From contig NZ_JANHOF010000002.1 in NCBI RefSeq assembly GCF_024498075.1, forward strand, positions 62,001 through 126,000: 64,000 bases of DNA, in the 5' to 3' direction. A program made the position numbers and the translations under genes. This document shows, piece after piece, positions 25,796-34,039 of the stretch. Source of the DNA: Paenibacillus mendelii (lineage in GTDB: Bacteria > Bacillota > Bacilli > Paenibacillales > Paenibacillaceae). Position 1 is the first letter of the stretch. Each line of letters begins with the position of its first letter. The notes beneath the pieces were generated by a model. It was not told where the DNA came from, did no database searches, and saw only the letters and a list, made by a program, of their open reading frames with translations.

Positions 25796-26941
25796 GTGGG
25801 ATTGCCCGTGCTCGGGATACTGACCCTTTATTTGAATGATAACGGTGCGCTTGAGGAGAGGCCGATATACCAGAGGATGTCCTTAGCCGGTAAGAAGCTT
25901 GGGCTCGATGTTTTCGTCTTTACCCCTCAGGATGTCAATTATAAGCAAAACCGGATTCATGCCCATGTCTATAACCCTGCGACCAAAAGCTGGACGCGCA
26001 GATGGAGCTCATTTCCCAATATGATTTATGACCGTTGCCGGATCCAACGGAGTCACCGGTTTCAACAGCTTCTTCATTTCCGGAAGCAATACGGCCATTT
26101 GACATTCCTCAACCGGGTATTGCGGAACAAATGGACGGTCTACAAAACCATGCGCAAGGAAGCGCGGTTTCGTGCCCATCTGCCGCTTACTCGAATGTAC
26201 GAGAGCCCTCAGGATTTGACGGAGATGATTCGCAAATATCCACTGGTTTACTTGAAACCGATCAATGGCACGGGAGGACGTGGCATTCTTCGCATCGAGC
26301 GGCATCAGGACGGCACTTACCTCATACAAGGCCGTGACCAATCCCGGCGAATCATTAGCCCTCAGCGTGTTCCTCTCTCCTCGCTGCATAAGAGACTCGC
26401 CTCATGGAATTTGAAGAGCAATCGTTACTTAGTTCAACAGGGCATTCAACTCAAGCTTTCGAACGGCCGGGTTCACGATTATCGGATGCTGGTGCAAAAG
26501 AACGGCGAGGGTATCTGGGAAGTAACCGGCTGTGCAGGACGCATTGGCGCACCGCGAAGTATTACATCCAATTTGCACGGGGGCGGCGAAGCCGTCACGA
26601 TGAAGGCATTGCTGGGCCGATGGATCGGCAACGAAGAGACAGCCGAGAAGGTCAAGAAAACCGCCGAAGAGCTGGGCGTGCAAATCTCTTCCTTCTTGGA
26701 GCAGTCCTACGGGAGACTATGCGAATTGGCGCTGGATTTGGCTATTGACCGCAAAGGCCATATTTGGCTGCTTGAGGTCAATCCCAAACCTGCACGGGAG
26801 GTATTTATTCAAGCCGGCGAGAAAGAAACCTACCGGCGGGCGATCATAAGACCGCTCGAGTATGCGCTTTGGCTTCACGATCAGAAGAAGCTGCGGAAAG
26901 AAAAATCGACCATACGCGACGAAACAAATCCCGACACGTAA
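25796..26941 (+). CDS. YheC/YheD family ATP-grasp protein (short form, copy 5)
   Basis: A 381-residue short-form protein starting at GTG 25796 (MGLPVLGILTLYLNDNG), with AGGAGG six bases upstream; the frame extends 13 codons further up but that part holds the hairpin and ribosome binding site. ATP-grasp motifs: LVYLKPINGTGGRGILRIE, HDYRMLVQKNGEGIWEV, and LCELALDLAIDRKGHIWLLE followed by VNPKPAR. It closes the cluster and is followed by a strong terminator overlapping its stop codon. Same predicted role as its paralogues, substrate unknown. Confidence 0.86.
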   Translation: MGLPVLGILTLYLNDNGALEERPIYQRMSLAGKKLGLDVFVFTPQDVNYKQNRIHAHVYNPATKSWTRRWSSFPNMIYDRCRIQRSHRFQQLLHFRKQYGHLTFLNRVLRNKWTVYKTMRKEARFRAHLPLTRMYESPQDLTEMIRKYPLVYLKPINGTGGRGILRIERHQDGTYLIQGRDQSRRIISPQRVPLSSLHKRLASWNLKSNRYLVQQGIQLKLSNGRVHDYRMLVQKNGEGIWEVTGCAGRIGAPRSITSNLHGGGEAVTMKALLGRWIGNEETAEKVKKTAEELGVQISSFLEQSYGRLCELALDLAIDRKGHIWLLEVNPKPAREVFIQAGEKETYRRAIIRPLEYALWLHDQKKLRKEKSTIRDETNPDT

Positions 26942-26960
26942 TTACGCGCCGGGATTTGTT
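26923..26960 (+). terminator. Terminator closing the YheC/YheD cluster
   Basis: 11-bp arms AACAAATCCCG (26923-26933) and CGGGATTTGTT (26950-26960) with a 16-base loop, followed by CTTCTTTCT. The left arm lies inside the end of the last coding sequence. It separates the cluster from the convergent HAD gene. Confidence 0.85.
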
Positions 26961-26967
26961 CTTCTTT

Positions 26968-27663
26968 CTATTCAATTCGAGAATGCTGCAGTTCGAGCAG
27001 CTCGCGGAAATCACGAATGAGCACATCAGCACCCCGCAGCTCTTCCTGCCGGCCATAGACCGCATAAGCGCACCCGATTACCGGCAATCCATTGCCCTTG
27101 CCAGCTTCAACATCGGAGGAACGATCTCCAACCATCCATGCCGCCCCGATTCCGTGATCCTTCATCAATCTGGCCACAAGCTCCACCTTCGTCGCTGTCT
27201 TATATTCGCCTGCACTGTACAGGCCATTGAATAAACCGGCAATCCCTCTATGCTCCGCTACGCCCTTCACATAGTCCTCCAACCCGTTACTGGCCACAAA
27301 CAGCTTGCAGCCGCGCGCTTTGAGTTCACGAAGCGTCGTCTCCACATGAGGATACAAGGTCCCTTCACCAGCCACCAGACCCTCCAGCTCGTACTGTAGC
27401 ATAAGCTCGTCCGCCCGCTTACGGGCAGCCTCCGAGCTATCCGGCATCACGATATTCCATATATCCTCCAGCAGCATGCCCAGACATCCCAGCAGCTTCT
27501 CTACCGGTGGCGTCGGTCCCTCATGCAGCCCTTCTTCCCGCAAGGTTGTAAAAATACGTTCGTGCACGCCGATCAACAGCGTATCTGTCTCGAATAATGT
27601 GCCGTCCATATCGAAGATGAGTGCCTCTGGCTTCGGCAGCTTGTGATTATCGTTCAGTTCCAT
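26968..27663 (-). CDS. HAD family hydrolase
   Basis: A 231-residue haloacid-dehalogenase superfamily phosphatase of the phosphoglycolate-phosphatase-like subgroup. Motif I is IFDMDGTLFETD (residues 17-28), motif II LFVASNGLEDY, motif III a Lys near the TATKVELV segment, and motif IV WMVGDRSSDVEAGKGNG. A helical cap lies between motifs I and II. It would hydrolyse a small phosphate ester; the substrate cannot be read. GGGAGAG lies just ahead of the ATG. The gene is convergent with the YheC/YheD cluster and 29 bp downstream of the glycosidase-like gene on the same strand. Confidence 0.85.
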   Translation of the reverse strand: MELNDNHKLPKPEALIFDMDGTLFETDTLLIGVHERIFTTLREEGLHEGPTPPVEKLLGCLGMLLEDIWNIVMPDSSEAARKRADELMLQYELEGLVAGEGTLYPHVETTLRELKARGCKLFVASNGLEDYVKGVAEHRGIAGLFNGLYSAGEYKTATKVELVARLMKDHGIGAAWMVGDRSSDVEAGKGNGLPVIGCAYAVYGRQEELRGADVLIRDFRELLELQHSRIE

Positions 27664-27692
27664 TCTCTCCCTTCAAAGCACTACCTCCTATT

Positions 27693-28817
27693 CTACCACT
27701 TCCCGGCGTCAATATCCTGCGGTCTTAATCCTTCCCACACATTAGGCATCTCCACCTGCTCCGGATGCTCATAAACCAGCCATGCAGACGGCAAATACCT
27801 GCCCTCTCCGCTCTTGGAGGACGGTTTATTCATAATAACGTGATCCTTGACGAGAATCGAGGATGATCCGCCATCCAAATTAGCAGCGATCACCGCGCCC
27901 CGCTCAAGCATGATTTGTTGGACATCATATAGGTTTGCCCCGATGCTATGCTTTTGACGCCCGTCGATGATCACGAATATAATGGCCCCGTCTTCACGCT
28001 GCCCCATAGCCGTGCGCGGAGCGATCCCCCATCCATCCTTCGCGCTCTTAATCAGCCCCTTGCCATTAACAATAATACGCGGCTGGAAGGTTACCGCTTC
28101 GCGTACACCCAGATCGATCATCTCCTGAAGGGAGTATCGCCCTGCGATCATCTTGCCTTGCTGGTCAAGACCGACGATTTGCGTCGATTTCTTCTTGCCA
28201 AGATCACTGTAATACACATTTCCCTGAGAAATGACGACACCGATGGGCTGAAATCCGTTCCCCTGCCAATTCGGATCCGCAAAGCCGCCAGCATTGACCC
28301 CGGCCACCGCTCCCGTACGTTCGACCATGCTCAGTACCCGTTCCCCCCGTCCTTGCTTTGCGGGAACCCCGAGCCTGATTTTGGTGGGATCGTTAACGAT
28401 CATGACAAACCCCTGGTACCCTTTGCCCGATATTTCCTCCACTTCAACAAGCGGCTTCTTCTCTTCCTCCGGCGATGTCACCTCCGGGGTTTCGATCACA
28501 TGCGTATCTCGTTCATCCCCCATCGACTCAAACCGCTGATTGTATTCTGCGACACGCTCATCAAGCGCCTGCTGTCCAATGATATACTTCGCCCAATGCC
28601 GATGCTGTGTGGTTATGAGCGTATCTGCCATTAGATACCGAAAATTATTGCCTGAAGGCGTAAAAAAAAGCCATCCCGCTGCTAAAGCTCCTGTTAGCAT
28701 GCAAAATGTCATCACATATAGCAGCAATCGAACGAACCTGCCTTTACGCCGCTTAACGCGTCTTGCACTTCGCGAGGGCGTAAACTCCGGCTTCGTGGAT
28801 TCGGGAGTCACTCTCAT
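27693..28817 (-). CDS. Membrane-anchored phosphodiester glycosidase-like protein (NAGPA domain)
   Basis: A 374-residue protein with a basic N-terminus and one membrane segment (about residues 29-50, FVRLLLYVMTFCMLTGALAAGWLFF), placing the rest outside the membrane. The C-terminal ~240 residues are a phosphodiester glycosidase (NAGPA) domain: GAVAGVNAGGFAD, GWGIAPRTAMGQREDGAIIF, VIIDGRQ and AANLDGGSSSILV. In some bacteria such domains act on cell-wall or teichoic-acid linked sugars; the substrate here is unknown. The start at 28817 has GAGG seven bases upstream; the ATG two codons earlier is too close to that site. Confidence 0.85.
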   Translation of the reverse strand: MRVTPESTKPEFTPSRSARRVKRRKGRFVRLLLYVMTFCMLTGALAAGWLFFTPSGNNFRYLMADTLITTQHRHWAKYIIGQQALDERVAEYNQRFESMGDERDTHVIETPEVTSPEEEKKPLVEVEEISGKGYQGFVMIVNDPTKIRLGVPAKQGRGERVLSMVERTGAVAGVNAGGFADPNWQGNGFQPIGVVISQGNVYYSDLGKKKSTQIVGLDQQGKMIAGRYSLQEMIDLGVREAVTFQPRIIVNGKGLIKSAKDGWGIAPRTAMGQREDGAIIFVIIDGRQKHSIGANLYDVQQIMLERGAVIAANLDGGSSSILVKDHVIMNKPSSKSGEGRYLPSAWLVYEHPEQVEMPNVWEGLRPQDIDAGKW

Positions 28818-29042
28818 ATTCATACCTCATGTATCGCTCCTTACTCGATTCGCCTTGTAATTCACCCTTTAAACGAGCGAATACGAGGAAAGGTTTCACA
28901 GCCTCCGCTCAAACGACAAAACCAGTCTTCACTTCGGCAAAAGCTTCCCTTGCGTCCGCTCTCCACGCCTTTTGTCAAAGAAAATTTTTACTATTGCTAT
29001 TTGGTTCAAAGTACACTAAAGTAAAACGTAATTGAATATTTA
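28818..29042. other. Gap upstream of the guanidine riboswitch
   Basis: A 225-bp stretch between the divergent glycosidase-like gene and the riboswitch; with the riboswitch and leader the gene-free span is 450 bp. It is AT-rich toward 28975-29040, where the promoter for the riboswitch transcript must be; TACACT at 29012-29017 is a possible -10 but I see no well-spaced -35. No coding region is supported. Confidence 0.5.
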
Positions 29043-29143
29043 AGGTTTTCTAGGGTTCCGCGGCTTAGTGGCTGGTCTGGTCCGAGGGAAAACGCACGGA
29101 AGCCATTTTTCGTGAATACACGGAGGGACAAAAGCCCGGGAGA
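29043..29143 (+). ncRNA. Guanidine-I riboswitch (ykkC type)
   Basis: The sequence carries the conserved pieces of the guanidine-I (ykkC) aptamer in order: CTAGGGTTCCG at 29050-29060, CTGGTCCGAGGG near 29078-29089, GAAAACGCACGGA at its 3' side, and ACGGAGGGACAAAAGCCCGG at 29120-29139. The last part is shared with the following terminator stem, the arrangement expected for a transcriptional switch: guanidinium binding would hold GCCCGGG in the aptamer and prevent termination. The genes downstream are two SMR exporters, the classic targets of this riboswitch. Confidence 0.93.
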
Positions 29144-29180
29144 TATCGTTATACGATATTTCCCGGGCTTTTGTGCTTTT
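29130..29180 (+). terminator. Riboswitch expression-platform terminator
   Basis: Perfect 12-bp arms AAAAGCCCGGGA (29130-29141) and TCCCGGGCTTTT (29161-29172), with an inner ATATCG/CGATAT pair, then TGTGCTTTT. The left arm overlaps the 3' end of the aptamer, so aptamer and terminator are mutually exclusive. Confidence 0.92.
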
Positions 29181-29268
29181 ATGGCCAGCTTTTCACTAAG
29201 GTCATTAATAGCTGCTGCTGAAAGGCTGCGATTCGTGACAAACTATAGGCAAAGGAGAATGCATCCCT

Positions 29269-29616
29269 ATGAAAATGAAATCAGATTGGTTAAAAGTGAT
29301 TATCGCCGCTCTTTTCGAAGTAGGCTGGGTAATCGGGTTGAAGCATGCGGATTCCTTCCTGGAATGGGGCGGAACAGCAGTGGCGATCTTTGTTAGTTTC
29401 TATTTGATGATCACGGCAAGCCGTCATATCCCCGTCGGTACCGTCTATGCCGTCTTCGTCGGTCTAGGGACGGCCGGAACGGTTCTAGCCGAGATGCTGC
29501 TGTTCGGAGAAGCCTTCAAGGCCGCTAAAGGCATTCTTATTCTGCTTCTGCTTGCCGGCGTTGTCGGCCTAAAGCTTGTTTCCAATAAAACCGAAAAGGA
29601 AGGGGCGGGATCCTAA
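29269..29616 (+). CDS. gdnC: Guanidinium exporter subunit, SMR family (YkkC/GdnC)
   Basis: A 115-residue small multidrug resistance protein with four membrane helices. The conserved membrane Glu sits in [15 protein letters not shown] (Glu 17), and [25 protein letters not shown] is the TM3-4 signature. Control by a guanidine-I riboswitch and pairing with a second SMR gene identify it as half of a YkkC/YkkD-type guanidinium/proton antiporter. GGAG lies 9-10 bases ahead of the ATG. Its stop overlaps the next start (TAATG), consistent with equal synthesis of both subunits. Confidence 0.9.
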   Translation: MKMKSDWLKVIIAALFEVGWVIGLKHADSFLEWGGTAVAIFVSFYLMITASRHIPVGTVYAVFVGLGTAGTVLAEMLLFGEAFKAAKGILILLLLAGVVGLKLVSNKTEKEGAGS

Positions 29617-29930
29617 TGGCTTGGACCTATTTAATCCTCGCTGGCCTATTCGAAATGTTCGGCGTGGCCATGATTAACAAATTGAATCGTGACCGGAATT
29701 GGAAAGCCTTCACGCTGCTTCTGGTTGGCTTCGGGGCAAGCTTCTCCTTCCTCGCCCTTGCGATGAAGACGCTGCCGATGGGTACGGCCTATGCGGTATG
29801 GACAGGGATCGGCGCCTCTGGCGGAGCCATACTTGGCATGATCCTCTATGGCGAACCGAAGACGTTACTTCGTATCCTCTTTATTGCGATGGTTCTTGGA
29901 GCAGCGGTCGGTTTAAAGCTCATTTCCTAA
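29616..29930 (+). CDS. gdnD: Guanidinium exporter subunit, SMR family (YkkD/GdnD)
   Basis: A 104-residue SMR protein, shorter than its partner and without its charged tail. Four hydrophobic segments, membrane Glu 13 in AGLFEMFGVAMINKL, and GTAYAVWTGIGASGGAILGM for TM3. The ATG overlaps the stop of the preceding subunit by one base. Asymmetric SMR pairs of this kind form heterodimers with opposite membrane orientation; here the predicted job is removal of guanidinium, given the riboswitch upstream. Confidence 0.9.
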   Translation: MAWTYLILAGLFEMFGVAMINKLNRDRNWKAFTLLLVGFGASFSFLALAMKTLPMGTAYAVWTGIGASGGAILGMILYGEPKTLLRILFIAMVLGAAVGLKLIS

Positions 29931-29979
29931 TTGCGGACCTTTTTTATATATCCAGCTTTTGCATGTATTCCCTGTGCTT

Positions 29980-30010
29980 TTGACATCCTAAGCTAGAGTG
30001 CCGATATCAT
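29980..30010 (+). promoter_or_regulatory. Candidate promoter of the polysaccharide deacetylase gene
   Basis: A perfect TTGACA at 29980-29985 and TATCAT at 30005-30010, separated by 19 bases, 25 bases ahead of the start codon. The hexamers are good but the spacing is long. Confidence 0.4.
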
Positions 30011-30034
30011 GGTAAATGCAAAGGATGGGTCGTT

Positions 30035-30805
30035 ATGCTTGCACGTATTGGATTGATTGGGATGATAAGCCTTTCAGTGCTGCTGATGGCTAGTGATGCT
30101 GACGGAGCCCCGATCAAGAAAGACCGATTTTATTATGAGAACAAAGGCGAAATGATTTGGGAGGTCCAAACGGATCAAAAAATGATTGCCTTGACATTCG
30201 ATGATGGACCTGACCGCGTTCAGACGAATGAAATTTTGGATCTGCTCCATCGCTTTGATGCAAAAAGCACGTTTTTCGTGGTCGGAAAACGGGTCGCCCA
30301 GTACCCTGATCTGTTGAGACGAGTGGTAGAAGAAGGACATGAGGTGGCAAACCACACCTACAATCACATTTACTTCAAACTTCCTGCTTCAGAGGAAATT
30401 GTCCGGCAAGAAATTGAAAGCACAGAGAAGGAAATTTTTCAGGCGACCGGACTGAAATCCTCTTTATTCCGCCCGCCAGGCGGAACATACGATGATCGCA
30501 TCGTCCAAGTCTCGAACCGCATGGGATTAATGCCCGTCATGTGGTCATGGCATCAGGATACACGTGATTGGAGCCGGCCTGGGATCCGCAAGATTGTGGA
30601 TAAAGTCCTACAGAATGCAAGGAATGGAGACATCGTCCTATTTCATGATCACGTACAGGGGAAATCACAAACTATCCCCGCGCTGGAGATCATTCTTCCG
30701 GAATTAAAAGCGCGGGGATTCCGTTTGGTGACGGTATCCGAACTAATCAAGTCATCTGTTTCAGAAATCAATCGAAAACTGCCAGCAGGTGGCAAGAGTT
30801 CTTAA
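30035..30805 (+). CDS. Secreted polysaccharide deacetylase (NodB domain)
   Basis: A 256-residue exported deacetylase. The N-terminus is a hydrophobic signal segment (about 3-20) ending near DADGA. The NodB domain has all motifs: TFDDGPD (54-60, with the metal-binding and catalytic Asp), NHTYNH (His 107 and His 111), LFRPPGGTYD, WSWHQDTRDW and LFHDH. It removes acetyl groups from N-acetylglucosamine or muramic acid in peptidoglycan or another polysaccharide; the sporulation enzyme PdaB and vegetative PdaA/C-like enzymes are relatives, and I cannot say which. The gene stands alone between the SMR pair and the lipoprotein gene. Confidence 0.88.
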   Translation: MLARIGLIGMISLSVLLMASDADGAPIKKDRFYYENKGEMIWEVQTDQKMIALTFDDGPDRVQTNEILDLLHRFDAKSTFFVVGKRVAQYPDLLRRVVEEGHEVANHTYNHIYFKLPASEEIVRQEIESTEKEIFQATGLKSSLFRPPGGTYDDRIVQVSNRMGLMPVMWSWHQDTRDWSRPGIRKIVDKVLQNARNGDIVLFHDHVQGKSQTIPALEIILPELKARGFRLVTVSELIKSSVSEINRKLPAGGKSS

Positions 30806-30867
30806 TATTGCTTCAGTATGGTTCCTCACCTCCCCGCACATTCTATCTGCAGGAGGTGATAAACCAA

Positions 30868-31518
30868 ATGTTTAAATACTGCGGAGCCTTGGTTTTATCA
30901 GCAGCTCTAATTATGACTGCGACAGGTTGTACAATGAACAACAAAGACGGTGTGAGAACAAACCAGTACAGAAATCGTTCTGTACAGGATGGTGTCATGA
31001 GGGATGGCTTTAAAACACGTTCCACTACGGACGGAACCCTGATGGACGGCAACAGAACGCGTCCCACCCCGAATGGAACGACGGGCCCTTTGATGGATGG
31101 AATCGATGGTAACCGAACAGGTACAAACATGAATGGCATGGATGGTATGAATGGCATGAATGGCACGCACACCACTTCGAATAAGGATGCTTCCGACAAA
31201 ATTGCGAAGCATATCTCATCCGTCAAAGGTGTAAGTAAAGCGACGGTTGTCGTTCATAACAATGACGCTATCGTTGGACTGGATGTCAAAGCCGGCGAAA
31301 ACACGTCCATGGTTGAAAAAGAAGTTAAACGTGCCGTAGAACGCGTCCACCCTGGATATACCGTGTACGTCACAACGGACAAGAACCTTCATTCGCGGAT
31401 CAGAGGCGTTCAATCGCAAATGGTACCGTTAGACGGCCATCCGATTAGAAATATGACAGAGGACGTCGGGACCTTGATCCGGGATATGGGCCGTACGATC
31501 ACCGCTCCTTTCCGTTAA
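30868..31518 (+). CDS. YhcN/YlaJ-like sporulation lipoprotein
   Basis: A 216-residue lipoprotein. The signal peptide ends in a lipobox-like TATGC with Cys at about residue 21. A low-complexity region follows, rich in Asp, Gly, Met, Asn and Thr (DGVMRDG, TLMDGNRTR, MNGMDGMNGMNG). The C-terminal ~90 residues form the YhcN/YlaJ domain: ASDKIAKHISSVKGVSKATVVV, NDAIVGLDVK and VHPGYTVYVTTDKNLHSRI. Such proteins occur in the inner membrane of spores and affect germination or outgrowth. The start at 30868 has AGGAGGT upstream; the frame extends 20 codons further without a site. Confidence 0.85.
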   Translation: MFKYCGALVLSAALIMTATGCTMNNKDGVRTNQYRNRSVQDGVMRDGFKTRSTTDGTLMDGNRTRPTPNGTTGPLMDGIDGNRTGTNMNGMDGMNGMNGTHTTSNKDASDKIAKHISSVKGVSKATVVVHNNDAIVGLDVKAGENTSMVEKEVKRAVERVHPGYTVYVTTDKNLHSRIRGVQSQMVPLDGHPIRNMTEDVGTLIRDMGRTITAPFR

Positions 31519-31542
31519 GCCTCTGGCTGCAGCATCCATTGA

Positions 31543-31591
31543 AACAAAAGGGCAATCCAAGCTGGTTTCAGCTTCGGATTGCCCTTTTGTT
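31543..31591. terminator. Bidirectional terminator between the lipoprotein and ferredoxin genes
   Basis: A near-perfect stem: 16-bp arms (31543-31558 and 31576-31591, AACAAAAGGG ... CCCTTTTGTT) plus an inner 6-bp pair AAGCTG/CAGCTT. T-rich sequence lies on the 3' side in both directions. Confidence 0.92.
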
Positions 31592-31609
31592 ACGGATGGA
31601 CGGTTTGGT

Positions 31610-31846
31610 TTAGCCTCTGAAAAATTTCTCGGCTTTATCATAAAACACTTTATCTTCGTCGGTCATTTCATCTTCCCATACGACCGCGTCTACGGGGCAA
31701 GCTGCTTCGCAAGCACCGCAATCTATACAAATTTCTACATCGATAAAATATTGATCGGGTCCTTCTGCAATGCAATCTACGGGACATACGTCCACGCAAT
31801 CGGCTGCCTTCTCATCTATACATTTAGCTGTAATTACGAATCCCAT
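31610..31846 (-). CDS. fdx: Ferredoxin, [3Fe-4S][4Fe-4S] type
   Basis: A 78-residue ferredoxin with Cys at 9, 17, 21, 25, 40, 43, 46 and 50. The spacing C-x7-C-x3-CP in the first half and C-x2-C-x2-C-x3-CP in the second is that of seven-iron ferredoxins: Cys 9, 17 and 50 would hold a [3Fe-4S] cluster and Cys 21, 40, 43 and 46 a [4Fe-4S] cluster, with Cys 25 spare. An acidic C-terminal helix follows. It is a low-potential electron carrier in the cytoplasm. The upstream GGGATGAG is a weak site. It follows the Mrp gene by 21 bp on the same strand. Confidence 0.9.
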   Translation of the reverse strand: MGFVITAKCIDEKAADCVDVCPVDCIAEGPDQYFIDVEICIDCGACEAACPVDAVVWEDEMTDEDKVFYDKAEKFFRG

Positions 31847-31867
31847 GCTGTCTCATCCCTTTGTATG

Positions 31868-32956
31868 TTAAGCGTCTAGTTGTTTAATCACCTGCTGAGC
31901 AAGGTCCGAATATATCGATCCGTTCTTCGTGTCCGGTTTGTAGATGGACGTTGAGAAATCAGGGTCCTCCTGCTCATTCTCAAGCGTATCGATCGGAATT
32001 TGCGCGAGCAGCTCGGTCTGGAGCCGTTCAGCCAACTGAATACCGCCGCTCCGTCCGAATAAATAATGCTTTTTACCAAGCTCATCCTCGTAATAGGACA
32101 TGTTCTCGACGACACCCAGGATGCGATGCTCGGTTTGGATGGCCATCGCTCCCGCCCGGGTTGCAACACCGCTTGCCGTCGCATGTGGAGTCGTTACAAT
32201 AATCTCCGAGCATTGCGGAATTCTACGATTAACGTCGAGCGCGACATCCCCGGTTCCAGGAGGTAAATCAATGATCATATAGTCCAACTCAGGCCACTTC
32301 ACTTCATTTAAGAAGGTATTTAGCATCTTCCCGAGCATAGGGCCACGCCAAATGACCGGATTGTGTTCGGACACAAAGAATCCCGTTGAGATGATATGCA
32401 TACCGTAACGTTCAATCGGAACGAGATTATTCTTATCGGTTTGGCGTACTTCCTCGATCCCGAGCATACGCGGAATGCTGAATCCATAAATATCGGCATC
32501 GATGATCCCGACTCGCTTGCCTGCTCTATGCAGGGCTGAGGCTAGGTTCACCGTTACCGTAGATTTCCCTACGCCGCCTTTGCCGCTTGCGATAGCAAGA
32601 AATTGTACGCCGGAATCTGGTGAGGCAATGGGCGCAAGCGCCTGCTTCGCCGCTGGAATACGGGCTGTCTTCGGCGTGGTAGCCCCTCCACCGCTCGCGA
32701 TTTCGTCCTTCTCCTGCTTCGTAATAACCTTGAAGCGGACGTGAACGTCGGGAACACCGATTTTCCCTAATATCTCCTTAAGCTTCGCTCGATAATTATC
32801 TTCTTGGCCGCTTTCTTCCGAATGCAGCAGCAGCGTTAGTGCGACATAGCTCTCATTCACCATTACATCGCGAATAAGACCCGCCTCCAAGAATGGTCTT
32901 CCGCTTTCTTCATCTATTAATTCGGCAAGTGCGTTCTGTACCTGTTCTCTTTGCAT
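31868..32956 (-). CDS. salA: Mrp/NBP35 family ATPase (SalA-like)
   Basis: A 362-residue protein with an N-terminal MIP18/DUF59 domain (about 1-85), a flexible linker (SGGGATTPKTARIPAAKQ) and a Mrp/NBP35 P-loop ATPase. The deviant Walker A is SGKGGVGKSTVTVNLA, and DADIYGFSIPRMLG, DLPPGTGDVALD and a final GIIQ-type region follow. Mrp proteins carry Fe-S clusters to target proteins; in Bacillus subtilis the homologue SalA also acts as a regulator of scoC. I see no CxxC pair in the C-terminal half, so direct Fe-S binding here is doubtful. ATG at 32956 has AGGTG six bases upstream; GTG at 32965 is the alternative. Confidence 0.88.
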   Translation of the reverse strand: MQREQVQNALAELIDEESGRPFLEAGLIRDVMVNESYVALTLLLHSEESGQEDNYRAKLKEILGKIGVPDVHVRFKVITKQEKDEIASGGGATTPKTARIPAAKQALAPIASPDSGVQFLAIASGKGGVGKSTVTVNLASALHRAGKRVGIIDADIYGFSIPRMLGIEEVRQTDKNNLVPIERYGMHIISTGFFVSEHNPVIWRGPMLGKMLNTFLNEVKWPELDYMIIDLPPGTGDVALDVNRRIPQCSEIIVTTPHATASGVATRAGAMAIQTEHRILGVVENMSYYEDELGKKHYLFGRSGGIQLAERLQTELLAQIPIDTLENEQEDPDFSTSIYKPDTKNGSIYSDLAQQVIKQLDA

Positions 32957-33110
32957 TGGTTTCACCTACTGATCCCTTCAACATGTGGCTGGACGCCACA
33001 ATTATTGCTGAAATAAGCTCTCTAAAGCTATTAACGCCTGTATTATACCACCCGTAGAATTGGATATGCAAGGGTCGCAGGCGGGGTTCAACGGCTTGGC
33101 GTTACGGGTG

Positions 33111-33156
33111 AAAATAAGGGTGCTTCCCTCGTCTTTGCTGACTAGGAAAGCACCCT
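33111..33156 (-). terminator. Terminator after cotJC
   Basis: On the minus strand 9-bp arms (33148-33156 and 33117-33125, AGGGTGCTT/AAGCACCCT) close a stem followed by TATTTTC. It starts 18 bases past the cotJC stop. Confidence 0.85.
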
Positions 33157-33173
33157 ATAGTAAGTCAATTAGC

Positions 33174-33743
33174 TTAATAGACTTTTTTCGTTTCACGGTC
33201 CGCCTTAATGATCTCAACGGCTTCTTTGAACCGCAAGGAATGAACAATTTCGCGTTCACGGAGATATTTCAGACTATCCTGGAGATCCACATCATCCGTC
33301 ATATCAATGAGCCATTGATACGTTGCGCGTGCCTTCTCCTCCGCAGCAATGTCCTCATATAGATCCGCCAGCGGATCGCCCTTCGCTTGAATATAAGCAG
33401 CGGTCCAAGGAACACCCGAAGCATTGTTATAGAACAGGGCACTGTCATGAGCAGCGAAATGCGCACCCAGCCCTGCCGCCTTCAACTGATCCGGCGTCGC
33501 ATCCTTCGTCAGCTTATAAATCATCGTTGCGATCATTTCTAAATGGGCGAATTCTTCTGTTCCGATATCGGTCAACAAACCGATTACCTTGTCAGGTATC
33601 GTATACCGTTGATTTAAGTAGCGCAATGCGGCAGCTAGCTCACCATCGGCTCCTCCGTATTGCTCGGTCAGATATTTGGCCATTTGCGGGTCGCACTTGC
33701 TGACCCGCACTGGATACTGCAGCTTTTTATCATAAATCCACAT
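33174..33743 (-). CDS. cotJC: Spore coat protein CotJC (manganese catalase-like)
   Basis: A 189-residue CotJC, a member of the manganese-catalase/ferritin-like superfamily. It starts MWIYDKKLQYPV, and the metal-binding helices show ADGELAAALRYLNQ, IGTEEFAHLEMIATMI, EDIAAEEKARATYQWLI and REREIVHSLRFKEA, giving the Glu/His set of the di-metal site. In Bacillus subtilis CotJC is in the spore coat with CotJA. GGAGG lies upstream of the ATG. It is the last gene of cotJABC, 31 bp after cotJB. Confidence 0.93.
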   Translation of the reverse strand: MWIYDKKLQYPVRVSKCDPQMAKYLTEQYGGADGELAAALRYLNQRYTIPDKVIGLLTDIGTEEFAHLEMIATMIYKLTKDATPDQLKAAGLGAHFAAHDSALFYNNASGVPWTAAYIQAKGDPLADLYEDIAAEEKARATYQWLIDMTDDVDLQDSLKYLREREIVHSLRFKEAVEIIKADRETKKVY

Positions 33744-33774
33744 GAATGCACTTCCTCCCTATTTCCCCGTCGAC

Positions 33775-34038
33775 TTAAACTTGCCAAGGCCACGGCGTTT
33801 CAATCCACTGCCATGGATATTTCGAAAAGCTATGCCCGAATTGAAGCAGCGGCCCATATTGCATCTCGAATTGATACGCGCATTGCTGGCGCTGCTGAGC
33901 CAATTGATTGAATTGCTGTAGCGCCTGCATATCATTCGGATGGGTATCCAAATACAGCGTCAGCTCGACAAGCCCGAAATCAAGCTGCTGCAGCTCCTCC
34001 AGCTTACGGTAGTACTGTTCATCCAGTTTTGTATTCAT
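33775..34038 (-). CDS. cotJB: Spore coat protein CotJB
   Basis: An 87-residue CotJB: QYYRKLEELQQLDFGLVELT followed by LYLDTHPNDMQALQQFN is the family core, with a C-terminus rich in Trp and Pro (KYPWQWIETPWPWQV). The start at 34038 has GAGGGGA upstream; the longer frame to 34104 runs into cotJA. It begins 2 bases after the cotJA stop (which is at 34040), so the pair is translationally coupled. Confidence 0.92.
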   Translation of the reverse strand: MNTKLDEQYYRKLEELQQLDFGLVELTLYLDTHPNDMQALQQFNQLAQQRQQCAYQFEMQYGPLLQFGHSFSKYPWQWIETPWPWQV

Positions 34039-34039
34039 G

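Noticed and set aside
28829..29035. A 68-codon open frame upstream of the guanidine riboswitch
   Set aside because: No ribosome binding site, no similarity, and it lies over the likely promoter region.
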